Assembly: GCF_016863635.1 (NCBI RefSeq)
Contig: NZ_BOPG01000106.1
Location: forward strand, 1 to 64,000
Direction of reading: 5' to 3'
Length of the DNA: 64,000 bases
DNA from: Virgisporangium aurantiacum
GTDB lineage: Bacteria; Actinomycetota; Actinomycetes; Mycobacteriales; Micromonosporaceae
Shown here: in pieces, positions 17,795-26,344 of the stretch
Position numbering within the stretch: the stretch's first letter is position 1
Layout of the letters: every line of letters begins with the position of its first letter
Made by a program: the position numbers and the translations under genes
The notes under the pieces: generated by a model
What the model was told of the DNA's origin: nothing
The model's input: the letters and a program-made list of their open reading frames with translations, nothing else
Databases searched by the model: none

Positions 17795-19099
17795 ATGAGC
17801 CAGGCGCGGGTCGTGCTGTCCCCCGTCGGAGGAGCCCGCCGCGCCGTGATCGCGGCGAGTGTCGGCACCGTGATCGAGGGATACGACCTGCTTCTCTACG
17901 GCTACCTCGCCGGCGTGCTGGCGACGCGCTTCTTTCCCGCGGACGACCCCACTGCGGCGCTGCTCAACACGTTCGCGATCTATGCGGTGGGATTCGCCGT
18001 GCGACCGATCGGCGGCGTGGTGTTCGGCCACGTCGGCGACCGCGTCGGACGACGCCCGGCCCTCGCCGCGTCGATGCTGCTGATGGCGGCCGGCACGCTG
18101 GGCATCGGCCTCTTGCCAACGTACCAGAGCATCGGCGTATGGGCGCCGGTGTCGCTGCTGATCTGCCGGCTGGTGCAGGGGTTCGCCATCGCGGGTGAAT
18201 ATGTCGGCGCAAACATCCTGATTCTGGAACACGCGGCAGACGGCCGTTCCGGCCGCGCAGTGTCGGCCAACCAGGTCGCCGTGTACGTCGGCGTTGCCGC
18301 TGCGGCGGCGACCAGCCTGCTGCTGGCCAGCTCGTTGACCCCGGCGCAACTGGCCGCCTGGGGCTGGCGGCTGCCGTTCCTCGCCGCCGTGCCGCTCGCG
18401 CTGGTTGGACTGTACATACGGGGCAGCGTCCCCGACAGCCCGGCCCTCGACGCGCCGGGCATCGTCCGTCCCCGCTTTCCGCTCATCGTGGCGCTGCGTA
18501 CTGTCAAACGGGGCATCGCGGTCTTCGCTGGCTGGCTGGTGATGGTCACCCTGGGCGGCTTTCTGCTGTTCGGCTACATGCCCTCCTACCTGACGCGGGT
18601 GGTCGGGATGGACGCCACCGTCGCGTTCGGGGCGAATCTCGCCGCTGTATTCGCCCTCGCCGTCGGTGCGGTAGCCGGCGGTCATCTCGTCGACCGGTTC
18701 CCGCCGCGCACTGTCGCAATCGCGAGCGCCGTAGGCGTCGCCGTGAGCGTCGTGCCCGGCTTCATGCTCATCCAGCAGGGCACCTTCGCCGCTGCCGTGC
18801 TCGGGCAGGTTATCTGGGCCGTGGGCATCGGGATCAGTGCCACGGTGAGCGCGTTGCTGAGCGCGTCGCAGTTTCCGGTTCCGATCCGCTTCGCCGCGAC
18901 CGGCCTCGCGTACAACGTCAGCGTGACGGTGTTCGGCGGAACCGCCCCCTACGTGTCGACCTGGCTGCTCTCCCGCACGCACGATCCTGTCGCGCCGGCG
19001 TGGTACCTGGCCGGAGCCGCGCTCCTCGGCCTGGCCACCGCCGTGGTCGGGTGGCGGGGCCCGAGTTGGATGGTGACCGGTGAACCATGCTCCGGTTGA
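17795..19099 (+). CDS. MFS transporter, metabolite:H+ symporter (MHS) type
   Basis: This polytopic protein of 434 aa (437 if TTG 17786 is used) has 12 predicted membrane helices. It shows MHS-family hallmarks: IEGYDLLLYGYL in helix 1, GGVVFGHVGDRVGRRPAL between helices 2 and 3, and QGFAIAGEY near helix 4. MHS carriers move organic acids such as citrate, ketoglutarate, shikimate or proline/betaine with protons. Here the first helix has GYDLLLYGYLA in place of the usual YDFFLYG, so the substrate is open. The end overlaps the next gene (GTG 19080) by 20 bases, so the two are translated together. Confidence 0.88.
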   Translation: MSQARVVLSPVGGARRAVIAASVGTVIEGYDLLLYGYLAGVLATRFFPADDPTAALLNTFAIYAVGFAVRPIGGVVFGHVGDRVGRRPALAASMLLMAAGTLGIGLLPTYQSIGVWAPVSLLICRLVQGFAIAGEYVGANILILEHAADGRSGRAVSANQVAVYVGVAAAAATSLLLASSLTPAQLAAWGWRLPFLAAVPLALVGLYIRGSVPDSPALDAPGIVRPRFPLIVALRTVKRGIAVFAGWLVMVTLGGFLLFGYMPSYLTRVVGMDATVAFGANLAAVFALAVGAVAGGHLVDRFPPRTVAIASAVGVAVSVVPGFMLIQQGTFAAAVLGQVIWAVGIGISATVSALLSASQFPVPIRFAATGLAYNVSVTVFGGTAPYVSTWLLSRTHDPVAPAWYLAGAALLGLATAVVGWRGPSWMVTGEPCSG

Positions 19100-19556
19100 C
19101 GGCCCGTTGAGTGATCGGCGAATGCTCTATGACGAGCAGTTCGATCGGTCCTCGCTCGTTGCCGTACGGAAAAGCGTCACGGCTTGCGGAGCGGCCCAAG
19201 GGTTGGAGCACATGCCGTTGACCTGGTTCACGCTGGCCACGCACGAAATCGCGCTCAACGCGGTGCACCATGGTGGTGGACGGGGCCGGTTGCAACTGTG
19301 GCGCGCCGGAAACGTCCTGCACTGCCTGGTGAGTGACGACGGGCCAGGCATTCCGGACCGATACCTGAGCCTGCGCCCTCATCGTTCCAGCGGCGACGCG
19401 TGGAACAGCGGTCACGGCTTGTGGCTCGCCGGCCGGTTCTGCTCGCATGTGCAGATCACGGATCGCCCAGGGGGCGGCACCAACGTGCGGCTGGAGTTTC
19501 CGCTGCCCGCATGTCCCAACTCGCCTGCCCGACCCAACGACCTCGGGCAGGGCTAG
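19080..19556 (+). CDS. RsbW/SpoIIAB-like HATPase (anti-sigma factor kinase type)
   Basis: This 158-aa protein is a stand-alone GHKL ATPase domain: an N box in THEIALNAVHHGGG, a G1 box DDGPGIP and a G2 region SGHGLWLAGRF. Such proteins bind and inhibit sigma factors and phosphorylate STAS antagonists. A STAS protein gene lies on the opposite strand, its 3' end overlapping this one by 101 bases. The two are therefore a probable partner-switch pair, even though they are convergent rather than in one operon. The start GTG 19080 overlaps the transporter gene. Confidence 0.85.
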   Translation: MNHAPVDGPLSDRRMLYDEQFDRSSLVAVRKSVTACGAAQGLEHMPLTWFTLATHEIALNAVHHGGGRGRLQLWRAGNVLHCLVSDDGPGIPDRYLSLRPHRSSGDAWNSGHGLWLAGRFCSHVQITDRPGGGTNVRLEFPLPACPNSPARPNDLGQG

Positions 19557-19890
19557 GCAGCGCCGTCGGCCCAGTAGGCAACAGATCCTCCCGGTCCAGG
19601 GCGGTGAGCACCGCACGCACCACGTCACTTGCGGCGGTGATCACCAGCCCGTAACCGTCCCGCATCGCGGTACGCTGGAGCCTGACGACCTCCCGCGCTC
19701 CGGCGGCGTCCAAGAACGTCACCCGCGCGAGATCAAGCTCGATCAGCCGCACGCCGTCCGGCGGCACCGCGGTCACCTCGCGGAATTTGGTGGCACGGAA
19801 CGTGTCCAGGTCCCCGGCAACGGTGACTCGCAGGTTCCCACCGCTCGACGACATCCGCAGGACGAACGGTTGATCCGAGAGAACGTCCAT
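19456..19890 (-). CDS. STAS-domain anti-sigma factor antagonist
   Basis: From ATG 19890 (GGGGGA a few bases upstream) this 144-aa protein has a STAS fold in residues about 8-105: NLRVTVAGDLDTFRATKF, then VRLIELDLARVTFLDAAGAREVV, where the acceptor position of SpoIIAA proteins (usually DSSG) reads FLDAAG. The usual phospho-serine is replaced by alanine, so it may not be switched by phosphorylation. The last 40 residues lie beyond STAS and are coded antisense to the HATPase gene end. It is likely the partner of that HATPase. Confidence 0.8.
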   Translation of the reverse strand: MDVLSDQPFVLRMSSSGGNLRVTVAGDLDTFRATKFREVTAVPPDGVRLIELDLARVTFLDAAGAREVVRLQRTAMRDGYGLVITAASDVVRAVLTALDREDLLPTGPTALPSPARGRWVGQASWDMRAAETPAARWCRPLGDP

Positions 19891-20093
19891 GTGTCCCCCA
19901 TTAGAACCGGTTTGCACCCGGGTCGGGCGGCCCGCCGTCGTGGCCGTGGGCGAGCGGCACGGATCTGTCACGTCCAGCGTCGGGCAGACCGGCGGCACGC
20001 ACATCCGGAGAAATACTGATCTGCTGCTCGTGGACCTTGGGGACTTCCGGCTCCGGCGGGCCGAAACCGCCAAGGTCGAACCGAGAAAGCCCG

Positions 20094-20432
20094 TCAGCGG
20101 TCGGGTCTTTCCGGCAACGCGTGGTCGGCGCCGTCGAGCCAGACGTACACAGACTCGATCCGCCGGCCGACTTCGAGGTGACGGTGATGGTTGTCCGGTT
20201 CCAGCGAGTCTGCGGTCATTTGCAGGCAGGCGGTCACCGCAGGATCGCCGCGGGATCCGTCCAACTCCGCGTACTGTCGCTGCACCGCGGCCGTGGCCTC
20301 ACCGGTGTGGATTGCCCGTACCTGGCCGGTACGGCCGGTAGCGGGTGGCCCAGCCCAGACCCCGACCCCGACGATCCCGGCCAGCACCGACACCACCACC
20401 GCAACCTGGTCCGCCCGCGATGACGAGACCAC
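20094..20432 (-). CDS. small single-span membrane protein of unknown function
   Basis: A 112-aa frame (GTG start 20432) has one strong membrane helix (VAVVVSVLAGIVGVGVWAG) and then an Ala/Gln-rich helical segment with an extracytoplasmic tail ending in VYVWLDGADHALPERPDR. Composition looks coding, but no family is recognised. Transposase debris begins within 15 bases of the start, so the original 5' end may have been lost. Confidence 0.45.
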   Translation of the reverse strand: MVSSSRADQVAVVVSVLAGIVGVGVWAGPPATGRTGQVRAIHTGEATAAVQRQYAELDGSRGDPAVTACLQMTADSLEPDNHHRHLEVGRRIESVYVWLDGADHALPERPDR

Positions 20433-20444
20433 GGTGGGTTGTCC

Positions 20445-20716
20445 GCAACACCAGACTTCATACGGACCTGGACGAACACGTGCACCGGTTCCGGTACCTG
20501 ATCCGCGACCGCGATACCAGGTTCACCACTGCGTTCGACGCCGTGTTCGCCGCGGCCGGTGTGGACGTGGTGGGGACGCCGCCGTGCACACCGCAGGCGA
20601 ACGCCTTCGCCGAACGGTGGGTGCGCACGCCAGGCCCCTGGCATCGGCACAGCGGCCGTGGAACGTGTCGATGTCCTCTGCGGCCTGATCCACGAGTACC
20701 GCCTCGTCGCCTGAGA
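20445..20716 (+). pseudogene. rve-type (IS3/IS481-like) transposase 3' relic
   Basis: The frame reads FRYLIRDRDTRFTTAFDAVF and TPPCTPQANAFAERWVRT, the DDE integrase core around the second Asp and the catalytic Glu. It then breaks at about 20635 and ends in another frame with VDVLCGLIHEYRLVA and a stop. The 5' half is missing. Related relics lie at 46640 and 51389. Confidence 0.7.
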
Positions 20717-20779
20717 CCGACGAACCACCGCCGCTACCCGGTCCGTTCCCGCGAACGAAACCATGAGACCTTGACCTGG

Positions 20780-21001
20780 GCCGCCGTTACTCACGGTTCC
20801 CCCAGCAACTGGATCACCCGCCTCGCCGAAGCCCACCACCCCGGACGCCTCGAAGCCGGCCACCTCCCGTTCGACCACGACGCCGCGAACCTGTTCTTCC
20901 AACTCATCGCATCCCGCTACGAACAAGGCTCCGTCATGGTCACCTCAAGCCTGCCCTTCGGCCGCTGGGGCGAGACCTTCTCCGACGACGTCGTCGCCAC
21001 C
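20780..21001 (+). pseudogene. istB: istB (IS21-type ATPase) left part, interrupted by transposon
   Basis: The sequence DHDAANLFFQLIASRYEQGSV followed by TSSLPFGRWGETFSDDVVAT is the C-terminal half of IstB, the AAA+ helper of IS21-family transposition. Upstream it degenerates after LAEAHHPGRLEAG, where the Walker B segment has been deleted. At 21001/21002 the coding sequence stops abruptly. The missing C-terminus is found at 24908-25082, on the other side of a 3.9-kb element. The gene was already damaged or was inactivated by the insertion. Confidence 0.85.
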
Positions 21002-21008
21002 GTTATCT
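21002..21008. repeat. left terminal inverted repeat GTTATCT
   Basis: Exact 7-base inverted match to 24901-24907. It begins within one base of the point where istB coding is cut. Confidence 0.6.
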
Positions 21009-21071
21009 CGACTTCGATCTTGAAATATCGCCTTTGACCTGCGGTTTTGTTTCGTGGACAGGTGTCTTCGA

Positions 21072-21467
21072 CTAGCTGTCTTGGGCGTTGAGGCGGGATG
21101 CGCGTAGTTGTCCGTGGGCTTGCGCGAGGGCGTCGCGGAGTTGCTGGTTCTCGGCGCGTAGCTGGCTGATGCGTTCGTGGGCCAGCGTGAGGCGCTGACG
21201 CAGCGAGTCGTCCGTGGCGCGGATCGTCGTTTCCCTGCGGGCGTCAGCGTCGGCGCGATGTCGTTGCAGTTGCTGGATCCGATCGCGGAGCTCTGGCTGG
21301 GTATAGATCCACGATCGCGAAACTCCGGCCCGCCGGGCGATGAGGGCGACGGTCACGGTCTCGCCGGCGTCGTTCATCTCAGTGAGGGTTCTCTGGGCGC
21401 GGCGCAGGGCTTGCTGGTGTCGTTGTCGTGCGTGCTCGGCGAGGTGCTGGCCTGGTTTAGCCGGCAT
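21072..21467 (-). CDS. TnpC-like DUF6262 protein of the Tn554-like element
   Basis: This 131-aa protein has a small helix-turn-helix (VTVALIARRAGVSRSWIYTQPELR, residues about 38-62) and then a long coiled coil rich in Gln, Arg and Leu (LAHERISQLRAENQQLRDAL). It matches the third gene of Tn554-type elements (DUF6262), which aids or orients transposition. Its start overlaps the end of the large recombinase gene by 11 bases. Confidence 0.85.
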   Translation of the reverse strand: MPAKPGQHLAEHARQRHQQALRRAQRTLTEMNDAGETVTVALIARRAGVSRSWIYTQPELRDRIQQLQRHRADADARRETTIRATDDSLRQRLTLAHERISQLRAENQQLRDALAQAHGQLRASRLNAQDS

Positions 21468-23724
21468 CCGGGGCTCCTGCTGTGGTGCAGGCGCAGGACT
21501 TTCCGCCGCCGCAGCAGCCGGTGGTAAGACCGTCGATGATTGCCAGTAGGTTCTTCTCGACGGTGCGGTTCATCTCGGCCAGGCGGTGCTGGCCGTTGCT
21601 GTCGGCCCGGGCGATGAGTGCCTGGGTCTGTTCCAGCTGGCCGCGGTGCTGGGGCAGGAAATCGGCGGTGGTGACGAAGACGGGGCAGGTCAGGCAGGCG
21701 TTGGCGAACTCGCATTTCTGTTGCAGCGGCAGGGTGCAGTAGCCGTTGGGTAGCGCCATTTTCGCCCGGGCCAGGTTGTTCTTCATCCAGATCGCTTCGG
21801 CCAGCGGACCGGTGTCGGCAGGCAGTTGCTCGCCGGCGATGTTGACTTTCCGGGCTTGTTCCCACTGCTGGCGGATCGTCGCGTCGGACAGTCGGGCGTA
21901 GTGGGCGGTCATTGCGTGCGAGGTGTGGTCGAGGAGGCGACGAACGGTCTCCTGCGGAACTTCGTTGTTGATCAGTCGGGTGCCGAAGGTGTGCCGCCAT
22001 TGGTGCGGCGTGACCCGGACCGGGCGGGCGTGCTCGTCACGGATGTCGCAGACGCGCAGCCACTCGCGCAGCTGGCCGCGGAACGTGGCGGTGCTGAAGG
22101 CGACCTTGCCCTCGGGATTGCGAGTGCGGCGCGGCAGCAGGACCGCCGGGTCGTCATACTCGTCGATCATTGCCTGCTGTTGGGCGGTGATCGCCTCGGC
22201 CATGGCGGTGTCGATGGGGACGAACGCCTCCCGGCGCATTTTGTGGTTGGTGTAGCGCAGGTAGGGGGCGCCTTGGCCGTCCCGGACGATGCAGTCCAGG
22301 CGCAGTTTGGCGCCGTCACCGACCCGCAGCCCTGTATTCATCAGGATCCTGGCCAGCAGCCGGCCGTGGGGATCAGCGAAGCGGGCGAGGTTGTCGGGCC
22401 GTTCCAGCTGGGCCATCACCGTCTCCGGTAACGCCCGTGGCGCGGCGGCGGGAAGGCGTGGGTAGTCCTCGGCGAACACGTCGACGTCCGGGGACAGGCG
22501 TGGCTGCCAGCGGTGCTGGCGAGCGGCGCGCAGCAGCCCGGCCAGGCTGGTGAGCTGCCCGGTGCGGCTCTTCGCGTTGGGAAACCGGTCGACCAGGTGC
22601 GCCAGGTGAACCTCGACCATCTGTCGGGTGAAAGCTTCGGGCCCGCGTCGCAGCGCCGGGAACGATGCGGCGAACAGGGTGATCGCCCGGACGTCGGCGG
22701 CGACGGTGGCCACGGCGATCCCGGTCGACAGCCGCCAGCGGGCCCAGCGTTTGGTCAGCTCGCGCAGCCAGACCGGCGCGATGCCGGTGAACCGCAGTTG
22801 GGCGTCGCGGCCGGGGAAGCCGATCCGGCGTAGTAGCCAGACGTCGCGGGGGAATTCGGCCTCCCAACCAACGCCCTCGACGACGTCGCGCAGGTAACCG
22901 ATCGCGTCGAGCAGAAACCGGCGTTCGATGTGTCCGCGTTCGGTGGAGAACCCCAGAAAGGCCGTCCATGCCTCGGGGCTGCGGTCCAGCAGCGAGGTGA
23001 CACCCGCGCCGGGCATTGCCCGCAGGAGCCGACGGATCGAGTGCGGCCGGGTGATGGTGCGACGCTCATCCACCCGGCATTGGATCGCATAGGCGATCTC
23101 GTGGCGCATCGGTGTCGGCAGCGGCCGTAGGTCGAACCGGTCCTGCCCGAACGTGGCGCAGCCCAGCAGCCAGGACTGCATCGGTGGCCGGTCGGCGCGG
23201 ACCCACCGGTTGCGGTGGTGGACGCACAATCCCGCCTCGCCTTCGGCCTCCAGCCCGCAGTCGGGGAACCGGCAGCCGGCGCGGGCCGGTAGCGGTGGGC
23301 CGCCGCCGGCGGCGATCCACGCGGCCAGATCGGGCCGGTTCTGCTGGTGCCACCGGTGGGCGTGGGAGTGGCAGAGCCTGTGTTCGCGCCGACTGCGGCG
23401 GCAGCCGTCGATCGTGCACTTCGCCGGCTGCTGCAGCCAACGCCGGTTCGCCGGCGCCGCGGCCGCCCAGGTTTCGATGTCGTCGGGGCGGCCGTCATCG
23501 ATCCAGCGCTGGTGGTGGGCTGAGCATTTCCCGAAGATGACGGCGAGTCGTGTGCAGACCGGGACCAGACACGCCGGGCCGCCGATCACTGGGTCGTCGG
23601 GGTCGACCAGGATGATCGGTTGCGCGAACCGCGGCCGGAGCCGAGCCGCCAACCCCACGCCGGTGTCGGCGTCACCAGGAAGCGGCTGCAAATGCCTCAA
23701 GCCGTTCGTCATTCCCTTCGTCAT
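21457..23724 (-). CDS. TnpB-like tyrosine recombinase with N-terminal zinc motifs
   Basis: This 755-aa tyrosine recombinase has catalytic residues Arg467 (NTGLRVGD), His574 and Arg577 (TPHQWRH), His600 (LLDHTSH) and the nucleophile Tyr609 (TAHYARL). The N-terminal 180 residues contain three Cys/His clusters of similar layout (C-x4/5-C, then C-x2-H), a probable array of zinc fingers. The C-terminus adds further cysteines (CTLPLQQKCEFANACLTC and CCGGGKSCAC). It is the second of two recombinases in the element, and its start overlaps the first gene's stop as ATGA. It should act with its partner to cut and join element ends. Confidence 0.9.
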   Translation of the reverse strand: MTKGMTNGLRHLQPLPGDADTGVGLAARLRPRFAQPIILVDPDDPVIGGPACLVPVCTRLAVIFGKCSAHHQRWIDDGRPDDIETWAAAAPANRRWLQQPAKCTIDGCRRSRREHRLCHSHAHRWHQQNRPDLAAWIAAGGGPPLPARAGCRFPDCGLEAEGEAGLCVHHRNRWVRADRPPMQSWLLGCATFGQDRFDLRPLPTPMRHEIAYAIQCRVDERRTITRPHSIRRLLRAMPGAGVTSLLDRSPEAWTAFLGFSTERGHIERRFLLDAIGYLRDVVEGVGWEAEFPRDVWLLRRIGFPGRDAQLRFTGIAPVWLRELTKRWARWRLSTGIAVATVAADVRAITLFAASFPALRRGPEAFTRQMVEVHLAHLVDRFPNAKSRTGQLTSLAGLLRAARQHRWQPRLSPDVDVFAEDYPRLPAAAPRALPETVMAQLERPDNLARFADPHGRLLARILMNTGLRVGDGAKLRLDCIVRDGQGAPYLRYTNHKMRREAFVPIDTAMAEAITAQQQAMIDEYDDPAVLLPRRTRNPEGKVAFSTATFRGQLREWLRVCDIRDEHARPVRVTPHQWRHTFGTRLINNEVPQETVRRLLDHTSHAMTAHYARLSDATIRQQWEQARKVNIAGEQLPADTGPLAEAIWMKNNLARAKMALPNGYCTLPLQQKCEFANACLTCPVFVTTADFLPQHRGQLEQTQALIARADSNGQHRLAEMNRTVEKNLLAIIDGLTTGCCGGGKSCACTTAGAPDAG

Positions 23725-24836
23725 CGCAGAATCCCGGCGGCGACAAGGGCGTTGCGGGCATCTTCGACGCCCAGGTGAGAGTAGGTGTCGATGGTGGTGC
23801 TGATGTGGGCGTGCCCGAGCAGGTGCTGCACGATCTCCGCGGCGACACCGCGGCGCAGCAGACCGGTAGCGTAGCTGTGCCGAAACAGATGCGGCGAGAA
23901 GCTGATGCCGGTGCGTTCCCGCAACCGCCGCACCAACCGATCAACACTGGCATAACTCATCGGTGCCCCGACAGGCGAACCCCACAAGTTCACGAACACG
24001 TAGTCACAGTCCAGCGTCCCGTACTCCTCATGCAGATAGTCGCTGTAAAGCCGGAACAGGCCCGCGTCGGCCGGGACCTCCCGCGACCACGTCTTGGCCC
24101 GCGCCCGGTTCGCGTTCTCCCGCGCCCGAACCGCCACCAGCCGCCGCCGGGCGTCAACATCCTCATGGCGTAGACCCAACGCTTCACCGATCCGCAAACC
24201 GGTGTCCTTCAACAGAGTCAGCAGGAACCGGTCGCGCAGCCGGTCACAAGACTCGATCAGCGTCGTCATCTCCGACGCGGTCAACTCGCGCGGCGGGCGA
24301 CGCTCCGCGCGCAACGCGATCACCCGATGCCGCTCCGGCCGCGCCCCGAGATGCGCCAGGAACGGCTGCCACGAACCACCGCGACGGCCAGGCCTCCACC
24401 GCGTCAATAACTCCCCGAGCGCGACACCGTGCCGATGATGGAACTCGTAGAACGACGCCAACGCCGACAGCTTCCGGTTCACCGTGGCCGCCGCCACCGG
24501 CGCCTCCACCCACGGCAGCAACGCCACCCGCCCGTCCCGGGCCCCGTCCGGCAACCGCAGCCACGACACGAACCGGCCCAAGTCCTCCAACACGACCCGA
24601 TCCCACCGCAGCCCCCGCTGATCCAGGAACTCGAAGTAATCCCGCAGATCATGCGCGTAGGCACGAACCGTGTTCGGCGAGCGATCGACCGCCGTCAGGT
24701 GAGCCAGGAACCGGTCCGCAGGCTCCACGACCATCCCGCCGGCCAGAACCGTCGACGACTCCGGGCCCGACGGCATCACCAGCCGCTGAACCCGGAACGA
24801 AGGCCCGTCACAGACACGGGAAGATAATCCGTCCAC
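23721..24836 (-). CDS. TnpA-like tyrosine recombinase
   Basis: This 371-aa integrase has a SAM-like core-binding domain (residues about 40-150) and a catalytic domain. Arg215 lies in DTGLRIGE, His316 and Arg319 in SPHLFRH, His342 in LLGHAH and Tyr352 in IDTYSHL. All catalytic residues are present, so it is probably active. It is the first gene of the transposon operon and starts 71 bases inside the right end. Confidence 0.92.
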   Translation of the reverse strand: MDGLSSRVCDGPSFRVQRLVMPSGPESSTVLAGGMVVEPADRFLAHLTAVDRSPNTVRAYAHDLRDYFEFLDQRGLRWDRVVLEDLGRFVSWLRLPDGARDGRVALLPWVEAPVAAATVNRKLSALASFYEFHHRHGVALGELLTRWRPGRRGGSWQPFLAHLGARPERHRVIALRAERRPPRELTASEMTTLIESCDRLRDRFLLTLLKDTGLRIGEALGLRHEDVDARRRLVAVRARENANRARAKTWSREVPADAGLFRLYSDYLHEEYGTLDCDYVFVNLWGSPVGAPMSYASVDRLVRRLRERTGISFSPHLFRHSYATGLLRRGVAAEIVQHLLGHAHISTTIDTYSHLGVEDARNALVAAGILR

Positions 24837-24900
24837 AGCAGGCGAACGGCAGGTCCCGCACCGCCGTCACGGACGTCGTGGACATCTCACCTGAACGGTT

Positions 24901-24907
24901 AGATAAC
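24901..24907. repeat. right terminal inverted repeat AGATAAC
   Basis: Inverse of 21002-21008. It abuts the resumed istB coding sequence at 24908. Confidence 0.6.
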
Positions 24908-25082
24908 CGCAGCCATGATCGACCGCCTCGTCCACCGCGCCGAAGTCCTCACCCTCACCGGCGACTCCTACCGCACCCGCCGCCGCCGCGACCTCCTCAA
25001 GGAAACCGCGCCAACCACGAAGGCAGTACTTCGTCAGACCTATCCGGGGTGGGGAAGTTCAGCGCTGTTGACGCGGAGGTAG
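24908..25082 (+). pseudogene. istB: istB right part (C-terminus)
   Basis: CGCAGCC then MIDRLVHRAEVLTLTGDSYR and TRRRRDLL is the last portion of IstB. It continues the half that stops at 21001, with the reading frame restored if the transposon is excised. The tail after RRDLL (KETAPTTKAV to a TAG at 25080) is not the usual IstB end, so this copy also lost its original 3' end. No gene is seen from 25083 to 25225. Confidence 0.85.
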
Positions 25083-25225
25083 CCGGGTTCCTGGACGGTG
25101 GACCGGCCGTGCAGCAGGCCGCGAACACCGCAAAGCGGCCTGACTACATTCTCATCGGCCGAAGCACAACGGACGCCGGTGGGGACTCAGATACTGGCCA
25201 GCGGCACCGCCGTCAGCTGACGGGC

Positions 25226-26176
25226 TCAGCCGCCCGTCTTGGTGCGGTCGGCGAATGTTCCGGGTTTCGGGATCTCGACGGTCACCGGTCCGCCGGGGTC
25301 CCGAACGGTCAGTGAGAGGGCCGGCCTCGTCGGCGTCGGCGTGCGTGATTGAACCACGAGTTTGCTCAGGCGCCCCTTGGCCACGTAAACGTCGAGGAGG
25401 AAGTCGGGCCGACCGAACGACGACTCGGCGCCGAACAGCTCGACGGCCCGGGCCGTGCGGTCACCGAGGACCACCTCCGTAGCGAGGCCCTGGAACGTGT
25501 AGCGGTCGCCGAGGACGGGGTCGAGGGCCTGTTGGACGGACCCCGCCGACGTGATGTCGAGGTAGTCCAGCGGAATTACCTCCGGCATCGGAGCCGCGCG
25601 GGCGGGGACCACCTCGCCGGTCCTGCTGGTGAACGCGGGCCGCCAGAAGTTGTTGACGCGTCCGGAACCCGTGATGGCGGCCCATTCCAGGCCGTCGAAC
25701 GTGGTGTTGAGCGTGTCGAGGTAGCGGGTCTGCCCGTCGTCGACGATGGTGACCGCGTCGAGCCGCTGCCGCGAGCCGTCCTCCTGCTTGTACGTCACCT
25801 CCGACGACAGCGTCCACTGTGGAGAGTCACCGCCGGTGGACCGCATCGTGCCCGACCACAGCATGCTTATCGCCCTCGCCTGGAACGCCGACATGTCGGG
25901 TTCCCTCCAGGTGAAGTCGAAGTCGACCTCGTACGGGCCTGCCGCCAGGGCGGCCGCCGCTGCCCGCACCGCCTTGACCTTCTTCACCATCGGGTCCAGT
26001 ACCGGCTTCTCAGGACGGGTTCCGCGGCTCGGGGTCAGCCCCCAGACCGTGGTCGCCGCGGTAACGACGACGACCACGACCGCGGCCACGACGGCGGCCA
26101 CGGTCCACCACGTCGCCCGTCGGTCAGTCCCGGTTGGCGGCTGCGGCTGGACGGGCATCGGCTGGGACGGATCCAC
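25226..26176 (-). CDS. membrane-anchored LolA/LppX-like protein
   Basis: From GTG 26176 this protein of about 316 aa has a short Pro/Gln-rich cytoplasmic start, one membrane helix (WWTVAAVVAAVVVVVVTAATTV) and a large exported domain. The exported part has alternating beta-strand patterns and repeated W/Y-x-D turns (YEVDFDFTWREPDM, WTLSSEVTYKQEDG, VTIVDDGQTRYLDTLNTTFDG). This resembles the LolA/LppX/LprG beta-sheet fold of actinobacterial cell-envelope proteins, but there is no lipobox Cys. ATG 26158 is another possible start. It has no operon partner: upstream on the other strand is a broken DUF5753 gene and downstream the istB relic. Confidence 0.6.
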   Translation of the reverse strand: MDPSQPMPVQPQPPTGTDRRATWWTVAAVVAAVVVVVVTAATTVWGLTPSRGTRPEKPVLDPMVKKVKAVRAAAAALAAGPYEVDFDFTWREPDMSAFQARAISMLWSGTMRSTGGDSPQWTLSSEVTYKQEDGSRQRLDAVTIVDDGQTRYLDTLNTTFDGLEWAAITGSGRVNNFWRPAFTSRTGEVVPARAAPMPEVIPLDYLDITSAGSVQQALDPVLGDRYTFQGLATEVVLGDRTARAVELFGAESSFGRPDFLLDVYVAKGRLSKLVVQSRTPTPTRPALSLTVRDPGGPVTVEIPKPGTFADRTKTGG

Positions 26177-26344
26177 CGGCCGACGATACCGTCCAGGCCG
26201 CCGGCTACGCCCGACCGGCCGCGATGACGTCCCGTTCGTTGCCCTCCGGATCGGCGACGGTGTGTGCTCCGGCACAACCCGACCGCGGGCGGCCACCGGG
26301 GCGTCGATCCGGGCCCGGGCGTGGTCGGGCGGAACGGCGAGACT

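Larger units (their letters stand above)
21002..24907. mobile_element. Tn554-like transposon inserted in istB
   Basis: The element runs between the two istB halves and is bounded by GTTATCT at 21002-21008 and its inverse AGATAAC at 24901-24907. Removing it and one of two flanking Cs restores the istB frame (…DDVVATAAMIDRL…), so there is no long target duplication. It carries three minus-strand genes in the order of Tn554 tnpA-tnpB-tnpC, each overlapping the next: two tyrosine recombinases and a DUF6262-type coiled-coil protein. No cargo gene is present, so this is a minimal element. The boundary is uncertain by one base. Confidence 0.85.

Noticed and set aside
17507..18982. 491-codon minus-strand frame
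   Set aside because: Antisense to the MFS gene, which has clear membrane helices and family motifs.
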